Below, piece after piece: positions 56,742-64,000 of a stretch of DNA of 64,000 bases; the stretch's first letter is position 1, and each line of letters opens with the position of its first letter. Under the pieces are notes generated by a model, which worked only from the letters and a program-made list of their open reading frames with translations, ran no database searches and had not been told where the DNA came from. A program made the position numbers and the translations under genes. The DNA is from Bradyrhizobium sp. CB1015 (GTDB lineage: Bacteria > Pseudomonadota > Alphaproteobacteria > Rhizobiales > Xanthobacteraceae): assembly GCF_025200925.1 (NCBI RefSeq), contig NZ_CP104174.1:5766001-5830000 (forward strand). Reading direction: 5' to 3'.

Positions 56742-57701
56742 TCAAGCCACCCTGTATCTTTTCGGATCCCACGTCTCGCCGCGAGCGATCATGGTGTTGA
56801 GGATGATGATCAGCTTGCGTATGCAGGCGACGATCGCGATCTTTGGCGGCTTGCCCTTGGCAATCAGGCGTTCATAGAAGGCCTTGAACACCGGATTGTT
56901 CAGCGTCGCGGCGCCGACGCAGGGCATGTAAAGGGCATTTCGCACCCAGCGGCGGCCACCCTTGATGCAGCGTTCACCTCGACGTTTGCCGCTATCGTCG
57001 TCATAAGGAGCAACGCCCACCAACGCGGCGGCAACTTCATCGCTCACCTGCCCCAGCTCCGGTAGTCCTCCAAGCAGCGCCATTGCGGTCCCCTCAGCAA
57101 AGCCTGGTACGCTCTGGATGATCTCGGCGCGTTTGGCAAAGTCCGGCGTTGTCTTGATCGTCGCCGCGATCGCGGTATCGAGCGCGGCGATTTCGTCAGC
57201 TAGCTTCTTAAGAAGACGCGCGCGAGCCTTCCGAACAAGGGCCGGCGCTTCATGCTCCTTCTGCATTTCCAGGCGAGCCCTGACGTCAATCAGGCCTTGG
57301 CGTCCCCTCACCAGTGCCTTCATCTCCTCGTGAGCGGGATTGTCGACTTGGCTGGGAGCCTCGCTGAATGTCTCGGCGAACCAGGAGATCATCTCCGCGT
57401 CGATCTTGTCGTTTTTCGCAAGGCGTCCCGCCGATTCCGCAAAATGGCGAACCCGTTTGGGATCGACGATCCGTACTTCCAGCCCTGCTTGGCGCAACGC
57501 CTTGGCCCATACCCGCTCGTAGCCGCCGCTTGCCTCCATCACTGCCTTGCCGACCCGATGCTTGCGAAGCCATGCAATCAAGCTCCGTCGCCCCGCCGCG
57601 GTTGTTGGGCAAGTCTTCCGCTCCGTTACGGCCCGAATGCACGCATCAATCTTGTCTTTGGCGACATCGATGCCGACGACAACCAGATCGTCTTGTGTCA
57701 T
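56742..57701 (-). CDS. IS110-family transposase (DEDD plus Transposase_20)
   Basis: 319 residues from the second of two adjacent ATGs, which has GGAG 6 nt upstream. The N-terminal RuvC-like domain has Asp12 (GIDVAK), Glu56 (VMEASGGYE), Asp98 and Asp101 (KNDKIDAEM), the DEDD tetrad. The C-terminal domain has IQSVPGFAEGTAMALLGGLPELGQVS then APYDDDSGKRRGERCIKGGRRWVRNALYM, with the conserved Ser in DDSGKRRG. IS110 recombinases act with a bridge RNA encoded in the element's non-coding end (established for IS621 and relatives). The gene is complete and could be active. Confidence 0.95.
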   Translation of the reverse strand: MTQDDLVVVGIDVAKDKIDACIRAVTERKTCPTTAAGRRSLIAWLRKHRVGKAVMEASGGYERVWAKALRQAGLEVRIVDPKRVRHFAESAGRLAKNDKIDAEMISWFAETFSEAPSQVDNPAHEEMKALVRGRQGLIDVRARLEMQKEHEAPALVRKARARLLKKLADEIAALDTAIAATIKTTPDFAKRAEIIQSVPGFAEGTAMALLGGLPELGQVSDEVAAALVGVAPYDDDSGKRRGERCIKGGRRWVRNALYMPCVGAATLNNPVFKAFYERLIAKGKPPKIAIVACIRKLIIILNTMIARGETWDPKRYRVA

Positions 57702-57829
57702 CATCCACTCCCTTCCTTGCCTGGTACGGGCTCGCAGCCCTTGCAACTGTTCGGGTTGAGGAAGACACCGGAGCTGTCCCTTGCTCTTTAGCAGGCTCTG
57801 TCGCCTTTGGGCGCAACGGGCTCAGTTCC
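57702..57829 (-). ncRNA. Candidate bridge-RNA region upstream of the IS110 transposase
   Basis: In the IS110 subgroup the bridge (seek) RNA is encoded in the non-coding end upstream of the transposase. This 128-bp segment is that position. It contains CTTTAGCAGGCTCTGTCGCC and adjacent short complementary blocks, but I cannot assign target- and donor-binding loops by eye. The call rests on family knowledge and position only. Confidence 0.3.
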
Positions 57830-57864
57830 GGCAACGGGCGGTTCTGATCCAACCGCCCGTTGCC
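57830..57864. repeat. Perfect 14-bp inverted repeat upstream of the IS110 transposase
   Basis: GGCAACGGGCGGTT-N7-AACCGCCCGTTGCC is a perfect stem with a 7-nt loop. It may be the IS boundary or the hairpin target that the element inserted beside, or a terminator-like structure of older DNA. Confidence 0.7.
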
Positions 57865-58433
57865 ACATCCTGCCAGATTTCGGGGGCACAAGGGCGCAGG
57901 GAAGACCGGGAGCCGGCTGGCTCCCATTGACCGCTATGCCAAGAGCAGACTGCGTGTGCTGCGCACAGCGGGTAACAGGGCAACCGGATACATCCCGGCC
58001 TTCCCTGCGCAGTGGTTGGAACGGCTTATGTCGTGCTCTCCCTGGGGAGCGATGCACTATTGCCCCCATCGCCTTGCGGATGGCTGATGCGCATCGCCCG
58101 GTCGGGCAACACGCATCACCGCAAGACTTGGCGCACAGACCCCGGGCGCCAGGACCACACGATTTTGCCGTACGCGAACCGCACCCGTCGTTGGCACGAG
58201 GTCTTCGCTCACGGCTCTCCGCCCTGCAAAGCTTTTCGCGCCGATGTGGCCCGCGTCCACCGCCGCCCGGCCCGCGTTCGTGACGATCGCGATACGCCCC
58301 TCTTCCTTGGGCCGGGTTGAGCCGACACATACGAGATTTCCGAATTTCGGTAAAGCAGAATATTGTCGATCGAACGCGTTGACCCATGAATTGGCTGTTT
58401 TGCCCGTCGGGCAACGCAAGGTGTTGTAGCCTT
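57865..58433. other. Non-coding repeat-family remnant without a supportable gene
   Basis: About 570 bp. Long open frames exist in both directions (for example 57788-58657 on the minus strand), but they are rich in Arg, Cys and Gly, resemble no family and overlap each other. I recall closely similar sequence (opening GGGCGCAGGGAAGACCGGGA) recurring between genes in Bradyrhizobium genomes, which fits a dispersed repeat. An AT-rich patch near 58325-58375 may be an old promoter. Confidence 0.5.
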
Positions 58434-58555
58434 GTAGCCCGGATGGAGCGCAGCGTAATCCGGGAATCTCGCCGGCGCCCACAGCGGTCCCGGATTGCGC
58501 GGAGCCTGTCATCGGGCGCGCATTCGCGCGACCCGTTGGCTCCATCCGAGCTACG
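58434..58555. repeat. Palindromic repeat (GTAGCCCGGATGGAGC type)
   Basis: GTAGCCCGGATGGAGC at one end is opposed to GGCTCCATCCGAGCTAC at the other, with TAATCCGGG/CCCGGATTG inside. This belongs to the common proteobacterial GTAGCCCGGATGGAGCG repeat (recalled). It lies about 90 bp before the M20 deacylase gene. Confidence 0.72.
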
Positions 58556-58644
58556 GCACTGTGCTGATTTGCGCCACTGCCCGCCACGTTGGTATGGTTC
58601 CTGCAGGCGCCTCAGCCTTCCTGCTCTCCAACAGAACATGACAA

Positions 58645-59817
58645 ATGCCAAGCTCAAGACCCGACCGTATCCGAAAACTCCTCGCCGACCTCGTCTCGTT
58701 CGACACCGTCAGCGACCGCACCAACCTGCCCCTGATTGCCCATATCGAAAGCTATCTCGCCGGATTCGACATCAAGGGCGAGCGCATCGTCGACGCGACC
58801 GGCGAGAAGGCGTCGCTCTGGGTCACGATCGGGCCGGAGGACCGGCCGGGCTTCGTGCTGTCGGGCCATACCGATGTGGTGCCTGTCGTGGGCCAGGACT
58901 GGAGCCATGATCCGTTCAAGCTGGTGGAGCGCGACGGCAAGCTCTACGGCCGCGGCACCACCGACATGAAGGGATTTGTCGCGGTGTGCCTTGCCATGGT
59001 GCCGGAGATGGTGGAGGCGAGACTCAAGACACCGATTCATCTGGCGATCTCCTATGACGAGGAGATCGGCTGCGTCGGCGTGAGGCCGATGCTGCACGAG
59101 GTCGCGAAGAAGACGATCAGGCCGTTCGGTGCCTTCATCGGCGAGCCGACCCAGATGCAGGTCATCATCGGCCACAAGGGCAAGCACGGCGTGCGCGCCA
59201 CGTTCCGCGGGCTCGCACGTCATTCCTCGATCGCGCCCGACGGCGTCAATGCGATCGAATATGCCGCCGAGCTGATCGTCGAGATCCGCCGGCGCGCCGT
59301 GGCGCTCGCGGCCGTGCGATCGGCCGACAGCCTCTACGACGTGCCGCATTCGACGCTGCTCACCAGCATCGTGCATGGCGGCGCGGCGCTGAACATCGTG
59401 CCTGACACCTGCACCGTGGATTTCGAATGCCGCGGCATCGGCATCACCGAGTCCAAAGAGGTGACCGATGCGATCGTCGCCTGGGCCAAGGCCGAGATCG
59501 AGCCGGCGATGAAGGCGAGACATCCGGACTGCGGCATCGATTTCGAGGAGATCCTCGACTATCCCGCGCTCGACGCCGCCGCCGACGCCGCGATCGTCAC
59601 GCTGGCCAAGAGCCTTGCAGGGCGCAACGACCACGCCAAGGTCGCGTTCGGCACCGAGGCGAGCCTGTTCGCCAGCATCGCCGATATCCCGTCGGTGGTG
59701 ATCGGTCCCGGCGCGATCGCGCAGGCGCATACGCCGGATGAGTTCGTGGAGATGGCGGAGCTGGAGCAATGCGCAGGGTTTGTGGAGAGGCTGATCGCGC
59801 ATTGCGCGAAGGGGTAG
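58645..59817 (+). CDS. argE: ArgE/DapE-type M20 metallohydrolase (acetylornithine deacetylase-like)
   Basis: 390 residues. The metal ligands are visible as His75 (SGHTDVVP), Asp107 (GRGTTDMKG), Glu140 region (SYDEEIGCVG, base and ligand), Glu167 (IGEPT) and a C-terminal His (IAQAHTPDEF). The dimerisation lid lies between (GVRATFRGLARHSSIAPDGVNAI). It removes N-acetyl from acetylornithine, or acts on a related N-acyl amino acid. The start is uncertain: ATG 58645 lacks a Shine-Dalgarno, and an ATG 7 nt upstream is in another frame. An isolated argE-like gene is not proof of the arginine role. Confidence 0.88.
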   Translation: MPSSRPDRIRKLLADLVSFDTVSDRTNLPLIAHIESYLAGFDIKGERIVDATGEKASLWVTIGPEDRPGFVLSGHTDVVPVVGQDWSHDPFKLVERDGKLYGRGTTDMKGFVAVCLAMVPEMVEARLKTPIHLAISYDEEIGCVGVRPMLHEVAKKTIRPFGAFIGEPTQMQVIIGHKGKHGVRATFRGLARHSSIAPDGVNAIEYAAELIVEIRRRAVALAAVRSADSLYDVPHSTLLTSIVHGGAALNIVPDTCTVDFECRGIGITESKEVTDAIVAWAKAEIEPAMKARHPDCGIDFEEILDYPALDAAADAAIVTLAKSLAGRNDHAKVAFGTEASLFASIADIPSVVIGPGAIAQAHTPDEFVEMAELEQCAGFVERLIAHCAKG

Positions 59818-59823
59818 CTCGTC

Positions 59824-59953
59824 GTCATTGCGAGGAGCGAAGCGACGAAGCAATCCAGACTGCCTCCGCGGAAGGATTCTGGATTGCTTCGCTCCGCTCG
59901 CAATGACTGGTGGAGCGAGCTCGGGATACTGGATTGCCCGCTTTCGCGGGCAA
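59824..59953. repeat. Palindromic repeat (GTCATTGCGAGGAGCGAAGC type) plus an adjoining hairpin
   Basis: GTCATTGCGAG and CTCGCAATGAC are the outer arms (59824-59907), with GAAGCAATCCAGA and CTGGATTGCTTC nested inside. A second perfect stem, TTGCCCGC-N4-GCGGGCAA, ends at 59953. It lies between the convergent M20 and phosphotransferase genes. Confidence 0.75.
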
Positions 59954-59992
59954 TGACAGCAAGTATGCAGAAGCAGAGTGGCAACAATGAAG

Positions 59993-60019
59993 AAGGCGCG
60001 GCCACATCGGCCGCGCCTT
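59993..60019 (-). terminator. Terminator of the acyl-CoA dehydrogenase/phosphotransferase pair
   Basis: A perfect 11-bp stem, AAGGCGCGGCC-N5-GGCCGCGCCTT, lies 5 bp beyond the phosphotransferase stop. It is followed on the minus strand by CTTC rather than a long T run. Confidence 0.62.
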
Positions 60020-60024
60020 TCGTC

Positions 60025-61083
60025 CTACACCGCGCCCGCCTTCTGCGCGTATTCCCATGAGGCCTGCGACAGCGGCACCGTGCGTTTGGCGGATTCGAGC
60101 GCCTTGGCATTGGCGGCGGTGCCGTCGCGGACGCGGCCGGCGATACCTTGGGTGATGCCGGCGAGACGGAACAAATTGTAGGCGAAGTACCAGTTGAGAT
60201 CGGGCACCGTCATCTCGGTGACGTTGCAATAGATCTGCGCGGCCTCTTCCAGGCTCGGGATGTTGAGCGCCTTGAGGTCGGCTCCCTCCAGCCCCGGCAT
60301 GATCCATTGCATCAAGAGGTAGGTGAAGTCGGCCATGGGATCGCCGAGCGTCGACAGCTCCCAGTCCAGCACGGCCTGCACGCGCGGTTCCGTCGCGTGG
60401 AAGATCATGTTGTCGAGGCGATAGTCGCCGTGGACGATCGAGACGCGCGCCTGCTCCGGCACCGTCTTCGGCAGCCATTCGGCGACCTTCTCGAACTCCG
60501 GAATGTGCTGGGTCTCGGACGCGCGATATTGCTTGGTCCAGCGATCGATCTGGCGGGCAAAGTAGTTGCCGGGCTTGCCGAAGTCGCCGAGCCCGATTGC
60601 GTCGGGATCGAACATGTGGAGCTTGGCCAGCGTCTCGATCTTGCTGGTGAAGATTTTTCGGCGCGCATCGTTGTCCTGGCTCGGCAACGTCGGATCCCAG
60701 AACACGCGCCCCTCCTCCATCGACATGATGTAGAAGGCGGCACCAATGACGCTGTCGTCCTGGCACAGCGCGTAGGCATGCGCGACCGGAAAGCCCTGCT
60801 TTCCAAGGGCCGCGATGACGCGATATTCGCGATCGACCGCGTGTGCCGACGGCAGCAATTTGCCGAACGGCTTGCGGCGCATCACGTAGGAGCGGTTCGG
60901 CGTGTCGAGGCGATAGGTCGGGTTGGACTGGCCGCCCTTGAACTGCAGCACGACCAGCGGGCCTTCGAAGCCTTCGACGTGCTCGCGCATCCAGGCTTCG
61001 AGGCGCATCTCGTCGAAACGATGCCGCTCCTCGACCGGCTTGGTGCCCGAGAATTCTTCGTCCTTTCTGACGCCGTCAGCCAC
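60025..61083 (-). CDS. Phosphotransferase (APH/choline-kinase fold) of the ACAD10/11-associated type
   Basis: 352 residues. The kinase fold shows QFKGGQSNPTYRL (nucleotide loop region), the catalytic-loop SIVHGDYRLDNMIF (Asp and Asn) and VQAVLDWELSTLGDPMADF (the metal-binding Asp). This subgroup is usually encoded beside acyl-CoA dehydrogenases and corresponds to the kinase domain of eukaryotic ACAD10 and ACAD11, which phosphorylate 4-hydroxyacyl-CoAs. Here the acyl-CoA dehydrogenase lies 132 bp upstream on the same strand, with a palindromic repeat between. Degradation of hydroxylated or branched fatty acids is inferred. Confidence 0.92.
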   Translation of the reverse strand: MADGVRKDEEFSGTKPVEERHRFDEMRLEAWMREHVEGFEGPLVVLQFKGGQSNPTYRLDTPNRSYVMRRKPFGKLLPSAHAVDREYRVIAALGKQGFPVAHAYALCQDDSVIGAAFYIMSMEEGRVFWDPTLPSQDNDARRKIFTSKIETLAKLHMFDPDAIGLGDFGKPGNYFARQIDRWTKQYRASETQHIPEFEKVAEWLPKTVPEQARVSIVHGDYRLDNMIFHATEPRVQAVLDWELSTLGDPMADFTYLLMQWIMPGLEGADLKALNIPSLEEAAQIYCNVTEMTVPDLNWYFAYNLFRLAGITQGIAGRVRDGTAANAKALESAKRTVPLSQASWEYAQKAGAV

Positions 61084-61110
61084 GATGACGCTCCCTCTTT
61101 TTCTTGTCGG

Positions 61111-61185
61111 TCATTCCGGGATGGCCCGAAGGACCAGCCCGGAAGAGATTCCGGGTTCGATGCTTACGCATCGCCCCGGAATGAC
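61111..61185. repeat. Palindromic repeat (GTCATTCCGGG type)
   Basis: TCATTCCGGG and CCCCGGAATGA are the outer arms, with GGATGGCCCGAAGGACCAGCC-like and CGATGCTTACGCATCG stems inside. It is a relative of 54510-54612 and occupies the spacer between the dehydrogenase and phosphotransferase genes. Confidence 0.72.
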
Positions 61186-61215
61186 GGTGCGGGGAGCACG
61201 CAGCCCTCCCCTGTT

Positions 61216-62451
61216 TTAGTGCGTGGTAGAGTTTGCATACTTCCGAAGTTCGAGCCTGGCAATGGCGCGGTTGTGCACCTCGTCCGGACCGTCGGCGAGA
61301 CGGAGCGTGCGGATGTGGGCGTAGTCCTTGGCAAGGCCCGCTTCGTCCGACACGCCTGCACCGCCGAAGGCCTGGATCGCCTCGTCGATGATCTTCAGCG
61401 CCATGTTGGGCGCGGCGACCTTGATCATGGCAATCTCGGCCTGCGCGGTCTTGTTGCCGACCTTGTCCATCATGTCGGCCGCCTTGAGGCACAGAAGACG
61501 CGTCATCTCGATGTTGGTGCGGGCCTCGCCGATGCGCTGCTCCCACACGCTGTGCTCGACGATCTTCTTGCCGAACGCGGTGCGCGAGGCGAGCCGCTTC
61601 ACCATCTTCTCCAGCGCCTCCTCGGCCTTGCCGATGGTGCGCATGCAGTGATGGATACGGCCCGGACCGAGACGGCCCTGCGCGATCTCGAAGCCGCGGC
61701 CTTCGCCGAGCAGGATGTTCTCCTTCGGCACGCGCACGTTCTCGAGCAGCACCTGGGCATGGCCGTGCGGCGCGTCGTCGAAGCCGAACACCGGCAGCAT
61801 CTTCTCGACCTTGATGCCTGGCGTGTCGAGCGGAACCAGGATCTGCGACTGCTGCTGATGCTTGGCCGCCTTGAAATCGGTCTTGCCCATCAGGATCGCG
61901 ACCTTGCAGCGGGGATCGCCGACGCCGGACGACCACCATTTGCGGCCGTTGATGACGTAATGGTCGCCGTCGCGCTCGATACGGGTCTCGATGTTGGTGG
62001 CGTCGGACGAAGCGACCGCAGGTTCCGTCATCAGGAAGGCGGAGCGGATCTCACCGTCCATCAACGGGCGCAGCCATTTCCGCTTCTGCTCCTTGGTGCC
62101 GTAGCGGATGAACACTTCCATGTTGCCGGTGTCGGGCGCGGAACAGTTGAACACTTCCGAGGCCCAGGTGATGCGGCCCATCTCTTCCGACAAAAGCGCG
62201 TATTCGAGATTAGTCAGTCCCGCGCCGCGGAATTCGTCGTCCTCATGCTCGCTCGGCGGCATGAACATGTTCCAGAGGCCTTCGGCCTTGGCCTTCTTCT
62301 TGAGGTCCTCGAGGACCGGGATCACCTTCCAGCGGTCGCCGCTCTTGTCCTGCTGATCGTAGATCGGCACCGCCGGGCGGACGTGCTTGGCCATGAAGGA
62401 CCGCACGCGGTCGAGCCATTCCTTCTGCTTGGGCGACATATCGAAGTCCAT
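61216..62451 (-). CDS. Acyl-CoA dehydrogenase (ACAD10/11-like)
   Basis: 411 residues from [11 protein letters not shown] at 62451, with GAGGAG about 8 nt upstream; an upstream in-frame extension lacks homology. FAD/acyl-CoA features are [53 protein letters not shown] and [36 protein letters not shown]. The ADGPDEVH end is typical of the ACAD10/11 group. It catalyses alpha,beta-dehydrogenation of acyl-CoA with electrons passed to ETF. It is divergent from a TetR regulator and followed by its phosphotransferase partner. Confidence 0.95.
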   Translation of the reverse strand: MDFDMSPKQKEWLDRVRSFMAKHVRPAVPIYDQQDKSGDRWKVIPVLEDLKKKAKAEGLWNMFMPPSEHEDDEFRGAGLTNLEYALLSEEMGRITWASEVFNCSAPDTGNMEVFIRYGTKEQKRKWLRPLMDGEIRSAFLMTEPAVASSDATNIETRIERDGDHYVINGRKWWSSGVGDPRCKVAILMGKTDFKAAKHQQQSQILVPLDTPGIKVEKMLPVFGFDDAPHGHAQVLLENVRVPKENILLGEGRGFEIAQGRLGPGRIHHCMRTIGKAEEALEKMVKRLASRTAFGKKIVEHSVWEQRIGEARTNIEMTRLLCLKAADMMDKVGNKTAQAEIAMIKVAAPNMALKIIDEAIQAFGGAGVSDEAGLAKDYAHIRTLRLADGPDEVHNRAIARLELRKYANSTTH

Positions 62452-62614
62452 GGGACGCTCCTCTCTTTCGCAAGTGCTTTTGCGCCGGACTGTCCTCCCG
62501 CTTTGCGCAGCCCGCAAGCGCGAATGCGCGTCCTTGCGGACCTGTCGAAACCCGGCCGCTTTTGCGAACGAGTCCCGAATGCGGATTGACTTTTCCCGGC
62601 CTTCAAACGATAGT

Positions 62615-62632
62615 TTCATACAACTGTTTGAA
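62615..62632. promoter_or_regulatory. Probable TetR operator in the divergent promoter
   Basis: TTCATACA-N2-TGTTTGAA is an 18-bp inverted repeat with one mismatch, placed between the divergent dehydrogenase and TetR genes. On the plus strand a TTGACT (62586-62591), 17 bp, GATAGT promoter for the regulator overlaps it. Autoregulation and control of the dehydrogenase operon are inferred. Confidence 0.6.
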
Positions 62633-62659
62633 TTGCAACTCCCCTCCCCGAGGGCATCC

Positions 62660-63331
62660 ATGGCCAGCGATCATACGAGGTCTGCCATTCTCGCCGCCGC
62701 CGAACGGCTCTATGCCGATCGCGGCTTCGGCGACGTGACGCTGCGCGACATCGTCGCGGAGGCGGGCGTCAACCTCGCCGCAGTGAACTATCATTTCGGC
62801 TCGAAGGACGAGCTGATCGCGGAACTGTTCGTCTCGCGGTCGATCGCCACCAACCGCGAGCGCCTGCGCGAATTGAAGGCCGCTGAGGAAGAAGGCGGCG
62901 GCCGCGCGCCGATCGAGGTAATCCTGCGCGCGCTGGTGGGGCCGACCTTGCGCGGTTGCCTGGGGCCGGAGAACCAGCGCTCGACCGCCGCGCGCTTCAT
63001 GATCCGCGCCTCGATTGAGTCCGTGCCGCCGATCCGGCGCATCAAGAACCGCGAGATCGACCATTTGCGCAAGTTCGCCGGCGCGATGCGACGGTCCCTG
63101 CCCGACCGCAGCGACGTCGACATCTACTGGGGCCTCAACTTCGCGCTCGCCATGGCGCATCACACCATCCGCGAGAGCGAGCGGCTGACCAAGCTGTCGG
63201 AAGGCAAATGCGATCTCGATAATGTCGAGGACGTGGTCGCGCGCGTCGTCAGCGTGGCGACGATGGCGCTGACGGCGGGGCGGACGGAGCCGAGGGCGCC
63301 GGCGCGCGCATTGGCGCGCGACGCGCGCTGA
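62660..63331 (+). CDS. TetR/AcrR-family transcriptional regulator
   Basis: 223 residues from the ATG at 62660, with GAGGG upstream. The HTH domain is classical: [50 protein letters not shown]. The C-terminal ligand domain resembles the TetR_C_11/PsrA-like group that senses acyl-CoAs ([28 protein letters not shown]). Being divergent from an acyl-CoA dehydrogenase, it probably represses it until an acyl-CoA ligand binds. Confidence 0.93.
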   Translation: MASDHTRSAILAAAERLYADRGFGDVTLRDIVAEAGVNLAAVNYHFGSKDELIAELFVSRSIATNRERLRELKAAEEEGGGRAPIEVILRALVGPTLRGCLGPENQRSTAARFMIRASIESVPPIRRIKNREIDHLRKFAGAMRRSLPDRSDVDIYWGLNFALAMAHHTIRESERLTKLSEGKCDLDNVEDVVARVVSVATMALTAGRTEPRAPARALARDAR

Positions 63332-63457
63332 GACAGAAGAGATGGACTCTCGTTCGCTGTGATGGCGCGCTCCCTTGCCCGCTTGGGAGCAGAGGCAGGA
63401 TCACCTCGCATCAGGGCGATGCAGTCGATCTGATCGAAGAATGATCGCCGGGCGCGG

Positions 63458-63673
63458 TTACGCCCGCTGCGGCATCTCCTCGGCCTCTTCCTTGGCGAGC
63501 AGCAGCAGCATCTCGATGCCCATCTCACCTTCCTGCGGTGAGCGGATGAACTTGATCTCGTCGGCGCTCTGCCGCAGCGCGGCAATGATGGCGACGGCCT
63601 GGTTGGCGGTGGCCGCCTCGGTCGCCAGAATGGTCTTTTGTTCCTTGGCCTGGAACCCGATCGTGTAGGACAT
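63458..63673 (-). CDS. Small conserved protein of unknown function
   Basis: 71 residues, with a strong GGGAGG 7-8 nt before the ATG, supporting a real gene. MSYTIGFQAKEQKTILATEAATANQAVAIIAALRQS suggests a small alpha/beta fold, and the C-terminal half is acidic (GEMGIEMLLLLAKEEAEEM). There is no signal peptide or membrane segment. I do not recognise a family. It stands alone between the TetR gene and a CoA transferase gene. Confidence 0.65.
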   Translation of the reverse strand: MSYTIGFQAKEQKTILATEAATANQAVAIIAALRQSADEIKFIRSPQEGEMGIEMLLLLAKEEAEEMPQRA

Positions 63674-63871
63674 TCACTTCCCTCCCCGGACTCAAGTGGA
63701 GAGATCGGATCATAGTCGGAGGCAAAGCGGAAGCCTGTGCGACTACGGTCCGGGATCACTTGGGGATTGCGGGCAAGCTTCACGCAAGCCCGGCATGGCG
63801 CGCGCGTCCTGTCGCAACAGTCGCGCTGCGCTTGAATCCCGGCGTCTCGGCACGAGGCACGGAAGAGTGCG

Positions 63872-64000
63872 TCAGATGATGCCGTGCGCCTTCAGCTGCT
63901 CGATCTTGCCGGCATCATAGCCGAGCTTGCCGCCGAGCACCTCCTTGGTGTGCTCCCCGAGCAGCGGCGGGGCGCGGTAGTCCTTGATCGGCGTCTCCGA
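63872..64000 (-). CDS. CaiB/BaiF-type CoA transferase, C-terminal end, cut by window edge
   Basis: The last 42 residues are seen: IKDYRAPPLLGEHTKEVLGGKLGYDAGKIEQLKAHGII. The PPLLGEHTKEVL...LGY...I..L...G pattern is the conserved C-terminus of family III CoA transferases, which move CoA between acyl groups. The rest lies beyond 64000. Its position fits the fatty-acid/acyl-CoA theme of this end of the window. Confidence 0.82.
   Translation of the reverse strand, partial: SETPIKDYRAPPLLGEHTKEVLGGKLGYDAGKIEQLKAHGII

Larger units (their letters stand above)
56690..57829 (-). mobile_element. IS110-family insertion sequence (ends not defined)
   Basis: One intact DEDD transposase gene lies between strong hairpins at 56601-56689 and 57830-57864. 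IS110 elements lack terminal inverted repeats, so the limits given are only the inner edges of those hairpins. The element sits in a gene-poor, repeat-rich interval between an SDR gene and an M20 deacylase gene. Confidence 0.5.

Noticed and set aside
57788..58657. 289-codon minus-strand frame upstream of the IS110 transposase
   Set aside because: Cys/Arg/Gly-rich translation with no family likeness; it spans a palindromic repeat and a perfect hairpin and competes with equally long frames on the other strand.

Overview
This 64 kb window is high-GC alphaproteobacterial chromosome and most resembles Bradyrhizobium or a close relative (Nitrobacteraceae). The assignment rests on several signs read from the sequence: an alphaproteobacterial ribosomal supercluster with secY-adk-rpsM-rpsK-rpoA-rplQ order; tRNA-Trp ahead of secE-nusG; an ATP12-type assembly factor; CTTGAC-type housekeeping promoters; and many palindromic intergenic repeats of the kind I associate with Bradyrhizobium and Rhodopseudomonas. 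The species call is an inference.

Layout. (1) 1-13.4 kb is mixed metabolic and quality-control DNA: a cut-off FliK-like gene, an ATP12 chaperone, a small secreted Pro-rich protein, an RluA-type pseudouridine synthase overlapping a higBA toxin-antitoxin pair, rarA and a Do-family protease (overlapping by 4 bp), a porin, an HxlR regulator divergent from a quinone oxidoreductase, an amidase followed by a Bug-type binding protein, and an SDR. (2) 13.5-33.4 kb is the str-S10-spc-alpha supercluster, all on the minus strand, from rpsL down to rplQ, with a clear terminator after rplQ and a CTTGAC-type promoter about 450 bp upstream of rpsL. (3) 33.8-38.0 kb is a two-gene island: an ABC exporter with polyacidic termini, and a single protein joining an FAD amine-oxidase-like domain to a methyltransferase domain. 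(4) 38.2-52.2 kb is rpoC, rpoB, rplL, rplJ, a 2-hydroxyacid dehydrogenase, rplA, rplK, nusG, secE and tRNA-Trp. (5) 52.3-64 kb is accessory metabolism (serine hydrolase, two SDRs, histidine phosphatase, M20 deacylase, phosphotransferase plus acyl-CoA dehydrogenase with a divergent TetR regulator, CaiB-type transferase) cut up by palindromic repeats and one IS110-family insertion.

The central 38 kb supplies nearly all of the transcription and translation core: RNA polymerase alpha, beta and beta', NusG, EF-Tu, EF-G, most large- and small-subunit proteins, and SecY and SecE.

The most unusual observations are: three copies of a hairpin built from degenerate 7-nt repeats, each placed 0-4 nt after the stop codon of a ribosomal-cluster gene (rpoA, rpsM, tuf); an adenylate kinase with an 86-residue Lys/Ala-rich histone-H1-like tail; the FAD-oxidoreductase/methyltransferase fusion beside the acidic-tailed exporter; and strong hairpins flanking the IS110 transposase, whose upstream non-coding end is where a bridge RNA would be expected.
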